Source of the DNA: Rhodospirillaceae bacterium
GTDB taxonomy: Bacteria; Pseudomonadota; Alphaproteobacteria; UBA8366
Direction of reading: 5' to 3'
Length of the DNA stretch: 52,254 bases
Assembly: GCA_002724395.1 (NCBI GenBank)
Contig: PBOR01000029.1
Location: forward strand, 24,834-77,087
Both the position numbers and the translations under genes were made by a program. Shown here one piece after another: positions 8,629-16,410 of the stretch. Each line of letters starts with the position of its first letter. The stretch's first letter is position 1. The notes below the pieces were generated by a model. It was not told the origin of the DNA. It made no database searches and worked only from the letters and a program-made list of their open reading frames with translations.

Positions 8629-9486
8629 ATGCATTGGACTAATCGTCGCGAGAAATTTCGCGCGTATTTGGCGGGTGACCGCTGTTTTCATCCGGGGTCT
8701 GTTTTCGACGCGATATCAGCGCGGGTCGCCGAGGATGTAGGGTTTGAAGTTGGTATGTTTGCGGGCTCGGTCGGTTCATTATCTGTTTTGGGCTCACCCG
8801 ACGATATTGTTCTTACCTTGACGGAATTTGCTGGGCAGGCCTACCGGATTAATCGGGCCGGTCAATTACCGCTTATTGTCGATGCGGATCACGGTTATGG
8901 CAACGCGCTTAACGTAAAACGAACCGTTGAAGAACTTGAGACTGCCGGTGTCGCGATGCTAACAATCGAAGATACCGAGTTACCAAAAGCGTTCGGTACT
9001 GTTGGTACAACGCGGTTGATCTCGATTGAAGAAGGCGTAGGAAAAATGAAGGCCGCCCTTGAAGGTAGGCAAGACCCCTCCCTCGTGGTTGCAGGCCGAA
9101 GTAGTGCTGCAGGCGTAACTGGCATAGATGATGCGATAGCGCGCACTAAAGCCTACGAGGCGGCGGGTGTCGATTGCATGTTCCTGGCGGGTATACAGAC
9201 ACGCGATGAACTCGAGGCAATTTCGTCTGCGGTAAGTATCCCTCTTATGCTGGGGAGTACCCCTGATGAAATGCGGGATCTTGATTATTTGGCAACCCAA
9301 CGGGTGCGTTTCGCATTACAGGGTCACAAGCCGATTATGGCATCGATCAAGGCGGTTTATGATACATTGAAGGCGTTGCGAGAAGGTGCTGATCCAAAGA
9401 ATTTGGAAGGGGCATCAGCTGATTTGCAAAATCAGGTTACCCGTGGCGACGATTTCAAACGTTGGAAAAAAGATTATTTGAGCTAA
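8629..9486 (+). CDS. Oxaloacetate decarboxylase-type protein, ICL/PEP mutase superfamily
   Basis: This 285-aa protein is very close in layout to the characterised Pseudomonas oxaloacetate decarboxylase of the isocitrate lyase/PEP mutase superfamily. Matching features are the start of the barrel (CFHPGSVFDAISARVAED, 19-36), the Mg-binding DADHGYGNALN (85-95), the TIEDTELP loop (112-119) and a similar length. The lyase-type K-K-C-G-H loop is absent, as in decarboxylases of this group, which favours decarboxylation of oxaloacetate or a similar 2-oxo diacid. A strong GGGAGGAA ribosome-binding site lies just before the ATG. It is a single-gene unit: a 292-bp gap precedes it and an intrinsic terminator follows. 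An alternative is methylisocitrate-lyase-like activity, less likely without the Cys loop. Confidence 0.85.
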   Translation: MHWTNRREKFRAYLAGDRCFHPGSVFDAISARVAEDVGFEVGMFAGSVGSLSVLGSPDDIVLTLTEFAGQAYRINRAGQLPLIVDADHGYGNALNVKRTVEELETAGVAMLTIEDTELPKAFGTVGTTRLISIEEGVGKMKAALEGRQDPSLVVAGRSSAAGVTGIDDAIARTKAYEAAGVDCMFLAGIQTRDELEAISSAVSIPLMLGSTPDEMRDLDYLATQRVRFALQGHKPIMASIKAVYDTLKALREGADPKNLEGASADLQNQVTRGDDFKRWKKDYLS

Positions 9487-9510
9487 ACTTTTTAAGAATT
9501 GTTACAAAAA

Positions 9511-9537
9511 GGGGCCCGAAATCCGGGCCCCTTAATT
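9511..9537 (+). terminator. Intrinsic terminator after the decarboxylase-type gene
   Basis: GGGGCCCG (9511-9518) and CGGGCCCC (9524-9531) form a perfect 8-bp GC-rich stem around the loop AAATC, followed by TTAATTT. It lies 24 bp after the stop of the decarboxylase-type gene. Confidence 0.88.
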
Positions 9538-9589
9538 TGTGGAGGTGTTGTGTCCTACTCTTTAAGGAGTGTGGATCGCTCCAGCAACT

Positions 9590-9751
9590 TTAAGATGAAT
9601 TAGCGCCTACCTGAGCAACGCCAAGTAAGAGAAAACACGCACAAAATGCACTTAGAATTCGAATGCTCGGTGCCAACTTTCGAGGCAAAACCAAAAAGAT
9701 TGCTGCCATTAGGCAAGCAGATAGAGCGTTTATTGCTACAATATTAATCAT
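9590..9751 (-). CDS. Possible small two-helix membrane protein
   Basis: An open frame of 53 codons starts at an ATG at 9751 with AGGGGG about 9 nt upstream. The predicted protein is almost entirely hydrophobic, with two likely membrane helices (about residues 3-22 and 31-49) separated by the positively charged LPRKLAPS. No family is recognised. A longer version from 9790 exists, but the ribosome-binding site favours 9751. It lies alone in a 423-bp gap between a plus-strand terminator and the next plus-strand gene, so it would need its own promoter. The hydrophobicity could also be a by-product of AT-rich non-coding DNA, and confidence is low. Confidence 0.3.
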   Translation of the reverse strand: MINIVAINALSACLMAAIFLVLPRKLAPSIRILSAFCACFLLLGVAQVGANSS

Positions 9752-9876
9752 TGTCCTTGGCCCCCTGGATTCGCTTATGTTGCATTGCACAATATTGGCA
9801 CTTTTTTTTTATGTTTGCCATTTATTTTTAGGGATTAGGGCGTAATGTCGCAGCGCACCAATTATAGAGGGGATAT

Positions 9877-9909
9877 ATGCTCTTATGTTTATGGATACTG
9901 GTTGAATAA
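9877..9909 (+). CDS. Possible 10-codon leader peptide before the SAF-domain gene
   Basis: GAGGGG at 9867-9872 is followed by an ATG at 9877 that opens a ten-residue hydrophobic frame (MLLCLWILVE) ending in TAA at 9907-9909. The next codon is a GTG in the same frame that could start the downstream dehydrogenase. This is the only good ribosome-binding site in the leader, so coupled re-initiation is possible. No proof of translation can be given. Confidence 0.25.
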   Translation: MLLCLWILVE

Positions 9910-9933
9910 GTGCTTGCCCACTATAATACCGGC

Positions 9934-11229
9934 ATGAATGGCGAATCACCTATCCGCGTCGGTTTAATTGGCGCCGGTAAATTTGGCAGTATGTTCCTAT
10001 CCCAAGAGCCAAGCATGCCCGAACTGGAGGTGGTATCGATTGCGGATTTAAACCCGGATCGCGCGCGCGAAGCTTGCCTTCGGGTTGGCTGGGATGAGGT
10101 GCGTATTTCGCAGCTGCACTTTCTAGATGATGGTGAAGTACTTTCGAGCGAGCCAGATATTGATGTTGTTATTGAAGCAACCGGGGATCCAGTCGCGGCC
10201 ATTCGTCATGGGCTCGCTGCGTTTGATGCACAGCATCATCTGGTGAATGTAACCGTGGAGGCAGATGCCCTTTTGGGGCCCCTTCTTGCTAAAAAAGCTG
10301 CAGACTGCGGTGTCATCTATTCATTAGCCTATGGCGACCAACCGGCGTTGGTATGCGAATTGGTCGACTGGGCGCAGACTTGCGGTTTTCAAGTAGTAGC
10401 TGCGGGTAAGGGCACGAAGTATGTGCCTGGCGATCATAATGCAAACCCGGATACGGTTTGGTCCCATTACGGCTTGTCCCCTAACCGTGCAGCGGCGGCG
10501 GGTATGAACCCACGAATGTTCACGTCATTTGTCGATGGCACTAAATCAGCCATCGAGATGGCTGCTGTTGCCAATGCAACCGGCCTTTCCCCAGCGCCAG
10601 AAGGCTTGAGCTTTCCGCCTTGCCCAGCAACTGAGTTGGCAGAAATCTTAAAGCCAAATCAAGAAGGGGGTTGCTTGCATCATAAAGGCCAAGTGGAAGT
10701 GATCTCTTCCAAGCATCCAGACGGTACGGAGGTCAAAAATAATCTTCGTTGGGGCGTTTATGTGGTGATTGAAGCGCCCAACGATTATAGCGCCGCCTGT
10801 TTTGAGGAGTATGGACTAGCGAACGAGGGGGGGCGATATGCAGCGATGTATAAGCCTTTTCATTTGATTGGGTTAGAACTTGGTTTTTCCGTTGTCCGAG
10901 CGGCCCGCGACCACATGGCGACGGGTTGCCCACAATCCCTGCAGGCCGGTGTTACCGCAGTAGCAAAAAAAGACTTGGCCAAAGGAGAAATGTTGGATGG
11001 TGAAGGTGGATTTGCTGTTTGGGGGAAATTACAGCCGGCAGCGGAGAGTATTCAGGCCGGCTATTTGCCAATTGCCCTTTCCAATAATGTAATTTTGAAA
11101 CGCGCACTTCGCAGGGGGGAGGTTGTGCGCTGGGAGGATGTTGTGATTGACGAAAATATCGAGGCTGTGCGGCTACGGCGTCAGATGGAAGAAACCCAAT
11201 TAGTCGGGCAAGTGGACGCATTAGATTAA
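9934..11229 (+). CDS. NAD(P)-dependent dehydrogenase with C-terminal SAF domain
   Basis: This protein of about 431 residues opens with a Rossmann motif (VGLIGAGKFG) and resembles homoserine-dehydrogenase-like or Gfo/Idh/MocA-type oxidoreductases. After residue about 340 it continues into an SAF-like domain of the type named after antifreeze proteins and flagellar FlgA (AVAKKDLAKGEML ... YLPIALSNNVILKRALRRGEVVRWEDVVID). Such fusions are often annotated as SAF-domain or FlgA-like dehydrogenases in sugar or aldonate catabolism, but the substrate is not known. The ATG at 9934 lies close to the Rossmann strand; a GTG at 9910, directly after the stop of a mini-ORF, is an alternative start. A pirin gene follows after only 3 bp, so the two are co-transcribed. 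Confidence 0.75.
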   Translation: MNGESPIRVGLIGAGKFGSMFLSQEPSMPELEVVSIADLNPDRAREACLRVGWDEVRISQLHFLDDGEVLSSEPDIDVVIEATGDPVAAIRHGLAAFDAQHHLVNVTVEADALLGPLLAKKAADCGVIYSLAYGDQPALVCELVDWAQTCGFQVVAAGKGTKYVPGDHNANPDTVWSHYGLSPNRAAAAGMNPRMFTSFVDGTKSAIEMAAVANATGLSPAPEGLSFPPCPATELAEILKPNQEGGCLHHKGQVEVISSKHPDGTEVKNNLRWGVYVVIEAPNDYSAACFEEYGLANEGGRYAAMYKPFHLIGLELGFSVVRAARDHMATGCPQSLQAGVTAVAKKDLAKGEMLDGEGGFAVWGKLQPAAESIQAGYLPIALSNNVILKRALRRGEVVRWEDVVIDENIEAVRLRRQMEETQLVGQVDALD

Positions 11230-11232
11230 TTT

Positions 11233-12105
11233 ATGGTTGCCGCTGTAGAAGAAGTCATCACCGGAAGCGATATTAATCTAGGAGACTTTTCGGTACAGCG
11301 CGTGCTTCCCACCCCGAAACGACAATTAGTAGGACCCTTCATTTTCTTTGACCATATTGCGCCACTTACTTTGGAAGCTGGCCAGAAAATTTATATCAGG
11401 CCGCATCCTCATATTGGCTTGGCCGCAGTTACGTATCTGTTTCGGGGTGAAATGGTCCACCGAGATAGTCTTGGGTGTGTGCAAAGTATTCGACCTGGCG
11501 ATGTAAACTGGATGATCGCCGGTCGCGGTATCACACATTCTGAGTGCTCTGCTTTGGACGATATTCACAAGCGGAAAAGATATTTGCATGGTATTCAAGC
11601 GTGGGTTGCGCTTCCGGTCGAGCATGAAGAAACGGCCGCAGAGTTTTATAATCATGCAAGGCGTGACTTGCCCGAATTTGAGCACGAGGGGGTTATAGTG
11701 CGATTGCTCGTTGGGCGGGCTTTCAGCAAAGTATCTCCAGTAAAAACTTTTTCCGATATGTTCTATCTCGATGTGAAAATGAAAACTGGACAATCTTTCG
11801 CTATGCCTGGTGACCATATGGAGCGCGCTTTTTTCTTGGTAGAGGGAGAGGTCACGATGGCTGAAAATATCTATCATGCAGGGCAAATGGTGATACTGGC
11901 ACAAGGCGCAGATGCTGTTATCACTGCGGGATCAGAAACTCGGATGATGACGCTGGGCGGTGCGCCTTTGTGCGGCGCGAGGCATCTTTGGTGGAACTTC
12001 GTGTCTAGTCGTCCGGAGTGGATTGAGAAAGCAAAACGCGACTGGGCGGAAGGACGGTTTGACCCTGTGCCGGGAGTAGCGGATTTTATCCCGCTGCCCG
12101 AATAA
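11233..12105 (+). CDS. Pirin family protein
   Basis: This 290-aa bicupin keeps all four metal ligands of the pirin family: His58 and His60 in HPHIGL, and His102 and Glu104 in AGRGITHSEC. The C-terminal cupin contains FAMPGDHMERAFFLVEGEV. Bacterial pirins are non-heme iron proteins; some act as quercetin 2,3-dioxygenases and others modulate metabolic enzymes such as pyruvate dehydrogenase. The gene is 3 bp downstream of the SAF-domain dehydrogenase, which suggests that both act in one catabolic step or in its control. The length is typical. The exact activity cannot be predicted. Confidence 0.9.
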   Translation: MVAAVEEVITGSDINLGDFSVQRVLPTPKRQLVGPFIFFDHIAPLTLEAGQKIYIRPHPHIGLAAVTYLFRGEMVHRDSLGCVQSIRPGDVNWMIAGRGITHSECSALDDIHKRKRYLHGIQAWVALPVEHEETAAEFYNHARRDLPEFEHEGVIVRLLVGRAFSKVSPVKTFSDMFYLDVKMKTGQSFAMPGDHMERAFFLVEGEVTMAENIYHAGQMVILAQGADAVITAGSETRMMTLGGAPLCGARHLWWNFVSSRPEWIEKAKRDWAEGRFDPVPGVADFIPLPE

Positions 12106-12188
12106 CTGTTAGGCACTTTCGTTTCAGGATTCGAATTGGTACCGTTACTATCCGTCTTTCACTCTTATAACAAGCGAGCTTCTTTTAT

Positions 12189-12815
12189 ATGTTGACCGGC
12201 ACTCAACACACAGATCAGCACAGGTCTCTTCAATTGATATTTCCGACAGTGGTGGAACGTTATGCTTTGTCAGAAGCGGAAACCGTCAATCGCGATCTTG
12301 AGCAATCGATAAAAGCGCTGAGTGATAGAACGCCGAACGGCAGACTTGATGGCTATTCCTGTGATATTTACACGACCTATGGGGTTGAGGAGCGCCTTTA
12401 CGATTATCCTGAATTCATGCGGATAACCGATTGGATGGTTTCCTGTTTTGCTGCGTATGCTCATCGTATGAGCTATGCTACGTCGCCACAAGGCATTCGC
12501 CTAACGCAATGTTGGGTGAATATCTATCAACGCGGCTTCGCTCATGAAATTCATACACATCCCAATAATATTCTAAGTGGGGTTTATTATGTGAAAGCGC
12601 CACCGGGTTGCTCAGAGATTATTTTTCATGCTCCGCAGGCTTTTTCCAGCATGCGAGCTGACTGCCGTAACGATAGCGGATTGAACCAGCTTTCTCATGC
12701 GATCCAGCCTCAGGAAGGCGAAATGATCATCTTCAATAGTGCCATTAAACACAATGTACCCCCAAGTGAAATTGATGATGAACGGATTATCATTTCTGCA
12801 AACGCGTTATTGTAG
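12189..12815 (+). CDS. Putative 2OG-Fe(II) oxygenase (TIGR02466-like)
   Basis: This 208-aa protein has the layout of small putative 2-oxoglutarate/Fe(II) oxygenases: an N-terminal LIFPTVVERY motif, CWVNIYQRGFAHEIHTHPNN (108-127) providing the first metal His, LSGVYYV (129-135), then EGEMIIFNSAIKHNVPP with the second His (188) and DDERIIIS with Arg199 in the place of the 2OG-binding Arg. Proteins of this type occur in marine bacteria and phages; their substrates are unknown. There is no clear ribosome-binding site before the ATG. A degenerate paralogue follows after 10 bp, forming a two-gene unit that ends in a possible terminator. Confidence 0.75.
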   Translation: MLTGTQHTDQHRSLQLIFPTVVERYALSEAETVNRDLEQSIKALSDRTPNGRLDGYSCDIYTTYGVEERLYDYPEFMRITDWMVSCFAAYAHRMSYATSPQGIRLTQCWVNIYQRGFAHEIHTHPNNILSGVYYVKAPPGCSEIIFHAPQAFSSMRADCRNDSGLNQLSHAIQPQEGEMIIFNSAIKHNVPPSEIDDERIIISANALL

Positions 12816-12825
12816 AGCATAAAAA

Positions 12826-13437
12826 ATGAACGAGGCACAAAGTAGCGAAACGTTAATGCTTTTCCCTACGGTTCTGCATGTAACCCACCATATGCAGGCT
12901 GCTGAGATGAATGCGAAAATTAAGGCGGCTATAAGTACAGTTTACCAAGAAGTTGATGGTCAGCCGCCCAGGGAAATGGCTTGTACCATGTATTCGACGA
13001 TGGCGACGGAGCCCTCTCTTCATTTACGTGCGGAATTTGGAGCATTGACGGACTTTGTCCAAGAAGAAGCGCAGAGTTTTGCCGACGCATTGGATTATGC
13101 AGTTTCTACTGGAGGTACGTCTGTTCGCAAGTGCTGGCTTAATATACTGCGCCGGGGCGATTCTTGTGATCTATTCAATGATGCGAATAGCATAATTAGT
13201 GGTGTCTATTTTGTGAATTCAACGGCCGGTGGTGCTAGGATGCAGCTTCATGCACCAATTGCAGACGAGATGATTGTCATTCAGAAATCTAAAATTACTG
13301 ACCTTAATGCGCCGCAAATATTTTTCGACGGTGAAGCTGGCGACTTATTACTTTTTCCAAGCCATCTGATTCGCAGTTGGACTTTGCACAATGCGGTGGA
13401 TGATCTGGTAATGCTCAATTTTACGATCTGCCTATAG
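12826..13437 (+). CDS. 2OG-oxygenase-like paralogue lacking metal ligands
   Basis: This 203-aa protein aligns along its length with the preceding oxygenase: LMLFPTVLHVTHH for the N-terminal motif, KCWLNILRRGDSCDLFNDAN for the metal loop, IISGVYFV for the core strand, GEAGDLLLFPSHLIRSW for the C-terminal strand. All catalytic positions have changed: His119, His122 and His124 of the paralogue correspond to Cys114, Phe117 and Asp119, the distal His188 to Arg183, and Arg199 to Leu194. The fold should be kept but iron and 2-oxoglutarate binding should not. The reading frame is intact with no internal stop, so it is a maintained pseudo-enzyme rather than a broken gene. A role as partner or regulator of the active copy is inference. 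Confidence 0.7.
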   Translation: MNEAQSSETLMLFPTVLHVTHHMQAAEMNAKIKAAISTVYQEVDGQPPREMACTMYSTMATEPSLHLRAEFGALTDFVQEEAQSFADALDYAVSTGGTSVRKCWLNILRRGDSCDLFNDANSIISGVYFVNSTAGGARMQLHAPIADEMIVIQKSKITDLNAPQIFFDGEAGDLLLFPSHLIRSWTLHNAVDDLVMLNFTICL

Positions 13438-13478
13438 GCGCTCGTTGCAGCGGCCCTCGCATAGGACTGCATGATCAA

Positions 13479-13560
13479 TAGCGCCAGTTAGTACGTTTGT
13501 ATCTTTAAAAACTACCGCATTGTGCGGACGGAAAACTTAAAATGGGCGCTAGTTTTTTTT
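13479..13560 (+). terminator. Possible terminator after the oxygenase pair
   Basis: TAGCGCC (13479-13485) is complementary to GGCGCTA (13545-13551), with an inner hairpin CCGCA-TTG-TGCGG at 13515-13527, and the closing strand is followed by a G and a run of T residues up to 13560. The large loop makes this weaker than a standard terminator. It lies between convergent genes. Confidence 0.45.
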
Positions 13561-13601
13561 ATGGCGAAGGGTGACTTTGATAATGCGAATTATTGCAGAC
13601 C

Positions 13602-14549
13602 CTAGGTGAGTAGACGCACTGGCTTTTGTTTGAGCCAACCCAGCACATTTTCAACGCAATCATCATAGCAGGCGATAAAGTTTTCCCGAGTTCGTCCCCC
13701 CAGATGTGGGGAAATTAGGACATTAGGAAGGTTCCTCAATGGATGCTCCGTCGGTAAGGGTTCTTGATCAAATACATCTAGTCCCGCGCCCGCGATTGTC
13801 CTGGACTTGAGTGCTGCAATCAAATCGGTTTCATTAATGATTGGGCCTCGGGCTGTATTTATAATATATGCTGTAGCTTTCATTGATTCTAACTCGGCTT
13901 TACCAATCATCCCGCGCGTTCTTTTGCTCAATACCACATGAACTGTCAGAAAATCGGATTGCTTGAATAGCTTTTCGCGACTGACAAGCTTTACTCCCGT
14001 TTCGTCGCATCGATTTTGCGTTAAGTTTTGACTCCAGGCGATTACATTCATGTCCAAGGCGCGCCCAACTTTCGCGACACCGGCACCCAACTGGCCTACT
14101 CCAAGGACGCCGAGTGTCTTTCCGGTAAGGCCCATGGGCAAGGAGATTCCCCACTCACCTTGTTGCACCGCTGCGTACTCTGCGGGAATGTTCTTTGCAA
14201 TCGATAAAATTAAGGCCCAGGTTAACTCAACGGTTGCCATTTCAAACCCAGTTCGTGTGCCACAAACTGGGATGCCACGTTCGCGAAACGCATCAAGATC
14301 GTACGAAGGGTTTCGACGGCCGTGGGTCACAGCGAATTTAAGATTGGGCAGCGCTTCTACAATTTCTCGATCAAACAATGTCTCTTCACGGCCACCGATT
14401 ACGATATCATAGGGTTGAAGGCGTTCAATGATTGCATTCTTGTCTTTCAATATATCGCAGAAAACGTCGATCTTTATGTCGTCGGGTAACTGACCCCAAT
14501 TTGCTGAACGTGAAAGATTTTTGTAATCATTTATGATCGCAAGCCGCAT
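13602..14549 (-). CDS. D-isomer specific 2-hydroxyacid dehydrogenase
   Basis: This NAD(P)-dependent dehydrogenase interconverts a 2-oxo acid and a D-2-hydroxy acid. The Rossmann motif VLGVGQLGAG and the catalytic Arg (NTARGPIIN), Glu (DVFDQEPLP) and His (ISPHLGGRT) are all present. The start at 14549 (MRLAIINDYK) is chosen because AGGAGA precedes it by about 7 nt; a longer frame to 14636 would overlap the upstream gene and lacks such a site. The protein is then 315 aa, a normal length. It follows the ThDP-enzyme gene by 10 bp, so the two are co-transcribed and may act in sequence, one making or using the oxo acid that the other reduces. The exact substrate is unknown. Confidence 0.9.
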   Translation of the reverse strand: MRLAIINDYKNLSRSANWGQLPDDIKIDVFCDILKDKNAIIERLQPYDIVIGGREETLFDREIVEALPNLKFAVTHGRRNPSYDLDAFRERGIPVCGTRTGFEMATVELTWALILSIAKNIPAEYAAVQQGEWGISLPMGLTGKTLGVLGVGQLGAGVAKVGRALDMNVIAWSQNLTQNRCDETGVKLVSREKLFKQSDFLTVHVVLSKRTRGMIGKAELESMKATAYIINTARGPIINETDLIAALKSRTIAGAGLDVFDQEPLPTEHPLRNLPNVLISPHLGGRTRENFIACYDDCVENVLGWLKQKPVRLLT

Positions 14550-14559
14550 GTTAGTTCTC

Positions 14560-16104
14560 CTAAATAACGATTTCGACCAACGATGGTCCTTCGACGGCGA
14601 TCGCCGCTTCAAATGCTTTGCAGAGATCATCCGCATTATCTACTTGAACTGCTTCGACGCCGAGGCTTTTTGAGAATGCCACCCAATCAATAATGGGACG
14701 GTCTAGGCTCAACATATCTTTAGCAGTTGGCCCAGGGTTGCCGGCGCCCACACCAGCGAGTTCACCTTTGAGGATATTGTAGGAACGGTTGGCAAAAACG
14801 AGGGTTGTAACATCTAGCCCTTCACGGGCTTGGGTCCAAAGGGCTTGCGGGCAATACATACCGCTTCCGTCGCTTTCCAGGCAAATGACTTTTCTGTCTG
14901 GACAAGCTATAGCGGCGCCGGTTGCCATGGGCAGGCCGAGCCCAATAGCGCCGCCACGATTTTGCAACCAATCATGGGGTGCAGCGCCGGCGGTAAAAGG
15001 TAAGAAGCCACGACCGGTGGTGACACTTTCATCGATGACGATAGCGTTTTCCGGCAGTAAGGCGCCGATAGCGGATGCGATAGTGTCCAGTGTAATTGCA
15101 CCCGTGGGCCGGTCGGGTCTGTTGGGTTTTTGCAACTCGGACATAACATTATTAGCACCAACTCCATCGCAGAGTGCCTCCAGCGCTTGCTCGCACTCCT
15201 GTGCTGGCGTGGCTAGCAGGTGAACGCGGCAACCTTCAGGCGCGAGACGGCTTGGCTTTCCGGGGTAGGCAAAAAAGCCAACTGGGTCCGCGGCCCCCAC
15301 TAAAATTATCTGCTGGTAGTCTTTTAAAATTTCTAATGCCTGTGGGACAGGGTAGGGAATACGTATGATGGGCAATCGACCGACCCCACGTTGAATGCGC
15401 GTGTTCATGCCTTCAGCTAATACGTCCGCGCCGGTTTTGGTTTTAATACGACCTGCGACTTCGAGCGGCTTCTCCATTAATGTGCTGCCACCAAGAAGAA
15501 GGAGTGTCTTCTTATCGTTTTTTAATAATTCAATTGCAGTGGATAGCGCCTCCCCGCTTACGGCTTCCCGTTTGGGGATCTTTGGAACGTTGCCAATGAC
15601 GCCACCCTCGTTCCAAGCGGTGTCGGCAGGTAAGATTAGGGTAGAGATATTCCCCGGGGCTGTTTGTGCCGCTGCTATTGCTTCAGCCCCATCGGGGCCA
15701 ACCGCATTCGATGTCATAGAGGTTTTAACCCAGGCAGAAACCGGCCATGCGATGCCCTCAATATCAGAGGTTAAAGGCGAATTGTATTGGATGTGGTGGG
15801 TGGCGTGTTCGCCGACAATATTTACGATAGGTGAGGTAGCTTTTTTTGCATTGTGTAAATTGGCGAGCGCGTTACCAAGGCCAGGCCCTAAATGAAGGAG
15901 TGTTGCAGCCGGCTTTCCGGCCATACGAGCGTAGCCATCGGCAGCACCTGATACAACGCCTTCGAACAAGCATAGCACACAACGCATACCATCAATTTTG
16001 TCGAGGGCGGCAACATAGTGCATTTCCGAAGTGCCCGGATTGGCAAAGGATACGTCGATACCACCCTTTAATAGGGTTCTTACAAGACTTTCTGCGCCAT
16101 TCAT
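14560..16104 (-). CDS. ThDP-dependent enzyme, acetolactate synthase / benzoylformate decarboxylase-like
   Basis: This 514-aa protein has the three-domain ThDP-enzyme layout. The PYR domain holds the activating Glu (CLFEGVVSGAADGYARM, Glu48) and LLHLGPGLGNALANLHNA; the central domain carries LLLLGGSTLMEKP; the PP domain has GAIGLGLPMATGAAIA and the Mg/ThDP motif ESDGSGMY ... ANRSYNIL, with SDG in place of the common GDG. Proteins of this length are usually annotated as acetolactate synthase large subunit, but there is no regulatory subunit nearby and no ilv gene, so 2-oxo-acid decarboxylation or another carboligation is as likely. It starts a minus-strand operon with the D-2-hydroxyacid dehydrogenase and diverges from the alpha/beta hydrolase gene. 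Confidence 0.82.
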   Translation of the reverse strand: MNGAESLVRTLLKGGIDVSFANPGTSEMHYVAALDKIDGMRCVLCLFEGVVSGAADGYARMAGKPAATLLHLGPGLGNALANLHNAKKATSPIVNIVGEHATHHIQYNSPLTSDIEGIAWPVSAWVKTSMTSNAVGPDGAEAIAAAQTAPGNISTLILPADTAWNEGGVIGNVPKIPKREAVSGEALSTAIELLKNDKKTLLLLGGSTLMEKPLEVAGRIKTKTGADVLAEGMNTRIQRGVGRLPIIRIPYPVPQALEILKDYQQIILVGAADPVGFFAYPGKPSRLAPEGCRVHLLATPAQECEQALEALCDGVGANNVMSELQKPNRPDRPTGAITLDTIASAIGALLPENAIVIDESVTTGRGFLPFTAGAAPHDWLQNRGGAIGLGLPMATGAAIACPDRKVICLESDGSGMYCPQALWTQAREGLDVTTLVFANRSYNILKGELAGVGAGNPGPTAKDMLSLDRPIIDWVAFSKSLGVEAVQVDNADDLCKAFEAAIAVEGPSLVEIVI

Positions 16105-16296
16105 ATTCCTTATCCTACGCCATTGAGCCGAGCTATTTCATATGTCTACCTGCACTATGTAGCGAAGGTTTGGCAAGAGTAAGGCCAAATTGAAGGCAAG
16201 AAAAACCGCAGATTTCTGGTAGTTATTTACCCTAGAGAGTAAGGAGGATAATTTAGTGGTGCTATTTCGGTTGCTATCACCAATATTTCGGTAATT

Positions 16297-16392
16297 ATGC
16301 CGGTCTTTTGTTTAATGCTGCCTTATTTCCTGGTATGGACCCGGAACCGAGCGATCGCAAGCGAGGCAGCAGAGACGTCTAGGGCTCGATGA
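16297..16392 (+). CDS. Possible 31-residue single-helix peptide upstream of hydrolase
   Basis: This small frame lies in the 306-bp divergent gap. A strong AAGGAGG at 16241-16247 serves a GTG at 16256 that opens a 12-codon frame (MVLFRLLSPIFR) ending in TAA at 16294. Two bases later an ATG at 16297 opens a 31-codon frame whose product has one hydrophobic stretch (MPVFCLMLPYFLVW) and a charged, Arg-rich tail, ending 18 bp before the hydrolase start. The hydrophobic frame is open further upstream, to about 16253, without a usual start codon, so an indel-disrupted small membrane-protein gene is an alternative. I see only the frames and the ribosome-binding site; expression is inference. The rest of the gap (16105-16240) shows nothing recognisable and must hold the divergent promoters. 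Confidence 0.25.
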   Translation: MPVFCLMLPYFLVWTRNRAIASEAAETSRAR

Positions 16393-16410
16393 GGAAAAAA
16401 GGAAATATGA

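Noticed and set aside
9663-9845. 60-codon plus-strand frame opposite the small membrane-protein candidate
   Set aside because: No ribosome-binding site and composition set by the opposite strand; the minus frame has the better start region.
11326-11904. 192-codon minus-strand open frame inside the pirin gene
   Set aside because: Antisense to confirmed metal-binding cupin motifs, with no recognisable domain.
14550-14636. N-terminal extension of the D-2-hydroxyacid dehydrogenase
   Set aside because: The extension overlaps the upstream ThDP-enzyme gene and lacks a ribosome-binding site, whereas AGGAGA precedes the ATG at 14549.
15395-15895. 166-codon plus-strand open frame inside the ThDP-enzyme gene
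   Set aside because: Shadow frame opposite a full ThDP-enzyme sequence.
14560-16104. Anabolic acetolactate synthase (ilvB)
   Set aside because: Only about 514 residues, no small-subunit gene, no ilvC/ilvD nearby, and an SDG variant of the ThDP motif; a catabolic ThDP enzyme is as likely.
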